Shown here: piece after piece, positions 62,009-64,000 of the stretch
Layout: every line of letters begins with the position of its first letter
How positions within the stretch are numbered: the stretch's first letter is position 1
Source: Shewanella livingstonensis
GTDB lineage: Bacteria > Pseudomonadota > Gammaproteobacteria > Enterobacterales > Shewanellaceae
Direction: 5' to 3'
Length of the DNA: 64,000 nucleotides
NCBI RefSeq assembly: GCF_003855395.1
Contig: NZ_CP034015.1
Coordinates: 2,614,001 to 2,678,000, forward strand
Program-made: the position numbers and the translations under genes
Notes under the pieces: model-generated
The model's database searches: none
What the model was told of the DNA's origin: nothing
The model's input: the letters and a program-made list of their open reading frames with translations, nothing else

Positions 62009-62938
62009 CTAATCTTCTAAAGGTGATTTATATCCATCAGGTTTAATCGCTAACAAGTCGCAATTAATGCTATCGATAACATGTTCCGCAGTGTTACCAA
62101 TCAATGCTGCTGAAAAACCAGTACGGCCTACCGTACCCAGTACTACTAATTCTGCATCTAACTTGGTAGCCATTTCAGGAATAACATCTTCGGGTAAACC
62201 TTCTTCAACATGACAGTTTTCAAGTGGAATATTATAGGCCTGAGCTAAATATTGTACTCGTTGTTCATGCTGCATACGCACTGTGTTGTTATACACATTG
62301 GCATCAAAGTCGGGGAGTTCTATTGCTAAATTAACAGGTGTTCCAGGATAACCATTAACTAAATGTACGCTGGCAGAGAATTTTTTGGCTAAGTCGAGTG
62401 CATGATTAATGATTTTACCATTAAGTTTTTGATGATCTTCATCTTCAGATACGACATTAACCGCACAGACAATTTTACCTGCCACTGGCCAATCATGTTC
62501 TTTTACAAGTAACACCGGTACTGGAGATTTACGCATTAAATGCCAATCAGTTGGAGTAAAAATAACGGCTTTTAATTTATCGTGTTCATGTGTGCTTTTA
62601 ACAATTAAGTCATAATAACCTTTCATTGCATGGTTAATCACACTTTCAAAAGGTCGGTTATGCCAAACAACTTCAGTATTAATGTTTATATTAAACTTAC
62701 TAAAGCCACTTATTGCGTTCTCTAACCAAGCAACACGTTGATCAATCACGCCTTGGCGCATCGCTTCACGTTCTTGGCTAGACAAAATAGACGTCATTTC
62801 ATATGAGAAGTCAAAAATCGATAAAAAAGCAGTTATTTCTGCCTGACTTTTTGACGCTAATTCAACAGCACGTGCCAAAGCGGGTTGATGATCCGTTGTA
62901 GGATTAATCACCACTAATATCTTCTTATAATCCTTCAT
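62009..62938 (-). CDS. uspE: Universal stress protein UspE
   Basis: 309 residues with two tandem Usp domains. The first is KKILVVINPTTDHQPALARA onward; the second ends LDAELVVLGTVGRTGFSAAL and IGNTAEHVIDSINCDLLAIK. GGAGG seven bases before the start supports it. Tandem UspE proteins act in stress response and motility or adhesion control. It lies between etrA and ttcA. Confidence 0.95.
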   Translation of the reverse strand: MKDYKKILVVINPTTDHQPALARAVELASKSQAEITAFLSIFDFSYEMTSILSSQEREAMRQGVIDQRVAWLENAISGFSKFNININTEVVWHNRPFESVINHAMKGYYDLIVKSTHEHDKLKAVIFTPTDWHLMRKSPVPVLLVKEHDWPVAGKIVCAVNVVSEDEDHQKLNGKIINHALDLAKKFSASVHLVNGYPGTPVNLAIELPDFDANVYNNTVRMQHEQRVQYLAQAYNIPLENCHVEEGLPEDVIPEMATKLDAELVVLGTVGRTGFSAALIGNTAEHVIDSINCDLLAIKPDGYKSPLED

Positions 62939-63036
62939 ATAACCTCCAAAGCTGTTGAGTTTTTTATTTATATTATCTATTGATAGTATTACCGTTTCCT
63001 AATAAAGAAACCATGAGATAGATCATAAAATCCGAT

Positions 63037-63789
63037 TTAAGTAGCGATGCGAGCGTTGCCTGCCAGACGACTTAAGGTCAGATGATCAATAATAGAAATA
63101 TACTTACCTTTGACTTCAATTAAGCCTGATTTTTGAAATCGGCCTAATAAGCGGCTAATAGTTTCAACCGTTAGGCCCAAATAATTACCAATATCACCAC
63201 GAGTCATCGTAAGTCGAAATTCATGCGGAGAGAAACCACGATTACCAAAACGGTTAGCAAGATTATTAATAAATGCAGCTAAACGTTCTTCAGCATTTTT
63301 CTTTGACAGTAGGAGGATCATTTCTTGATCACTCATGATTTCATTACTCATCAAGCGCATAATTTGCTGACGCAATTTAGGCATAGAACCAGATAACTCA
63401 TCTAAGGTATCGTAAGGGATTTCACACACCATTGAAGTTTCTAATGCTTGAGCAAAACTTTGATGACGTTGGGCATGAATGCCATCAAAACCGATAACAT
63501 CTCCGGCTAGATGGAACCCAGTGATTTGCTCGTCACCTTGTTCAGTAATGGTATAGCTTTTAATGGTACCAGACCGAATTGCATACAATGACTTAAGCAC
63601 GTCTCCAGATTTAAAAATAAGGTCTCCTTTTTGAATGGGTTTTTTACGTTCAATAATATTATCGAGTTTATCAATCTCATCATTATTTAACGTAAAAGGG
63701 ATACACAGGGCTTCCATACTGCAGTCGTGACAGTGAATAGCACAACCGCTGGTTGATGGACTACGAGTTTTTAGCAAATCTGAAGACAT
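63037..63789 (-). CDS. etrA: FNR/EtrA anaerobic transcription regulator
   Basis: 250 residues if started at the ATG at 63789. With this start the cysteines fall at 20, 23, 29 and 122, exactly the [4Fe-4S] ligands of E. coli FNR, whose length is also 250. In-frame starts at 63795 and 63801 add 2-4 residues. The cAMP-type sensor domain holds GEQIFKSGD-like GDLIFKSGD and [20 protein letters not shown]. The HTH is [14 protein letters not shown], with ETISR reading the TTGAT half site. It controls anaerobic respiration in Shewanella and may bear on the 5-16 kb cytochrome genes. Confidence 0.95.
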   Translation of the reverse strand: MSSDLLKTRSPSTSGCAIHCHDCSMEALCIPFTLNNDEIDKLDNIIERKKPIQKGDLIFKSGDVLKSLYAIRSGTIKSYTITEQGDEQITGFHLAGDVIGFDGIHAQRHQSFAQALETSMVCEIPYDTLDELSGSMPKLRQQIMRLMSNEIMSDQEMILLLSKKNAEERLAAFINNLANRFGNRGFSPHEFRLTMTRGDIGNYLGLTVETISRLLGRFQKSGLIEVKGKYISIIDHLTLSRLAGNARIAT

Positions 63790-63935
63790 ACCCATTCTCA
63801 ATTGGTGAAGACACTACTATGTTATACCATTCAGCACTAATAAGGTACTCCTCAACATGTGAGTCGTGCTGATAAATGAAGTGGTTAGTCTATGTAATAT
63901 TAGCAACAATAAACGTATGTAAAAGAGCGGTAACG

Positions 63936-63949
63936 TTAATCTGCATCAA
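63936..63949. promoter_or_regulatory. FNR-box-like site upstream of etrA
   Basis: TTAAT-CTGC-ATCAA matches the FNR consensus TTGAT-N4-ATCAA at 9 of 10 positions. It lies ~147 bases before the etrA start, so autoregulation is possible, though the distance is long. It may serve a divergent gene outside the window. Confidence 0.45.
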
Positions 63950-64000
63950 CACTTTGCTGCTGTAGATAAGCACTCTAGAAATTCATTCAACCTTTAAAAG

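Overview
The window looks like chromosome of a Shewanella-type marine gammaproteobacterium. The grounds are a decaheme MtrA/DmsE-like cytochrome followed by an MtrB-like porin, an FNR/EtrA regulator whose cysteines fall at the E. coli FNR positions, a ttcA-uspE-etrA string, and a low-GC backbone carrying thrS-infC-rpmI-rplT. No species is claimed.

Layout. 1-1.85 kb: the decayed 5' end of a BREX defence locus (a brxR pseudogene with a stop and a frameshift, an intact brxA, a truncated brxB). 1.86-4.83 kb: an ABC-2 ATPase/permease pair facing a BtuF-like binding protein. 5.2-15.8 kb: an extracellular electron transfer region with an MtrA-like decaheme, an MtrB-like barrel and two paralogous tetraheme outer-membrane lipoproteins. 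Each lipoprotein gene is followed by a LuxR-type regulator gene. A 96%-identical mtrB scrap beside the second pair shows the region arose by duplication and recombination. 16.2-31.6 kb: a cobalamin riboswitch, btuB, then a tightly overlapped btuDC/btuF and late cobamide synthesis and salvage run with two cobU paralogues, an archaeal/cyanobacterial-type cobT and a CbiR-like TIM barrel. 31.7-32.6 kb: a convergent, exported CbiK. 33.3-37.7 kb: a second riboswitch ahead of an unusual cluster joining an ABC-2 pair to a complete FecCD/BtuF-type importer. 37.9-46.6 kb: a third riboswitch and the anaerobic corrin-ring operon cbiD-C-ET-L-G(ferredoxin fusion)-H-F-cobA(HemD-like fusion). 46.8-49.1 kb: a histidine phosphatase, two 153-154 bp MITEs and tandem tRNA-Val genes. 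49.3-64 kb: mostly housekeeping genes (norM-like, ribE, thrS, infC, rpmI, rplT, tyrB-like, bax, ttcA, uspE, etrA). Here yvcK is split by an ISAs1-type insertion sequence with perfect 10-bp target duplications.

How the genes work together. The cbi operon should build cobyrinic acid from uroporphyrinogen III. CbiK should insert cobalt, and CobB, CobO, CobQ, CbiB, CobD, CobU, CobT, CobS and CobC should finish the cofactor. BtuB and BtuDCF import corrinoids, and the CbiR candidate could remodel them. No cbiJ, bluB or recognisable cobalt importer was found here. All three riboswitches show the pairing potential for the L5-L13 kissing loop, so import, synthesis and the unknown transporter cluster should be repressed together by cobalamin. 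Three 153-154 bp MITEs share their ends with the yvcK-disrupting IS and have 10-bp target duplications, so that IS family is their likely mobiliser.
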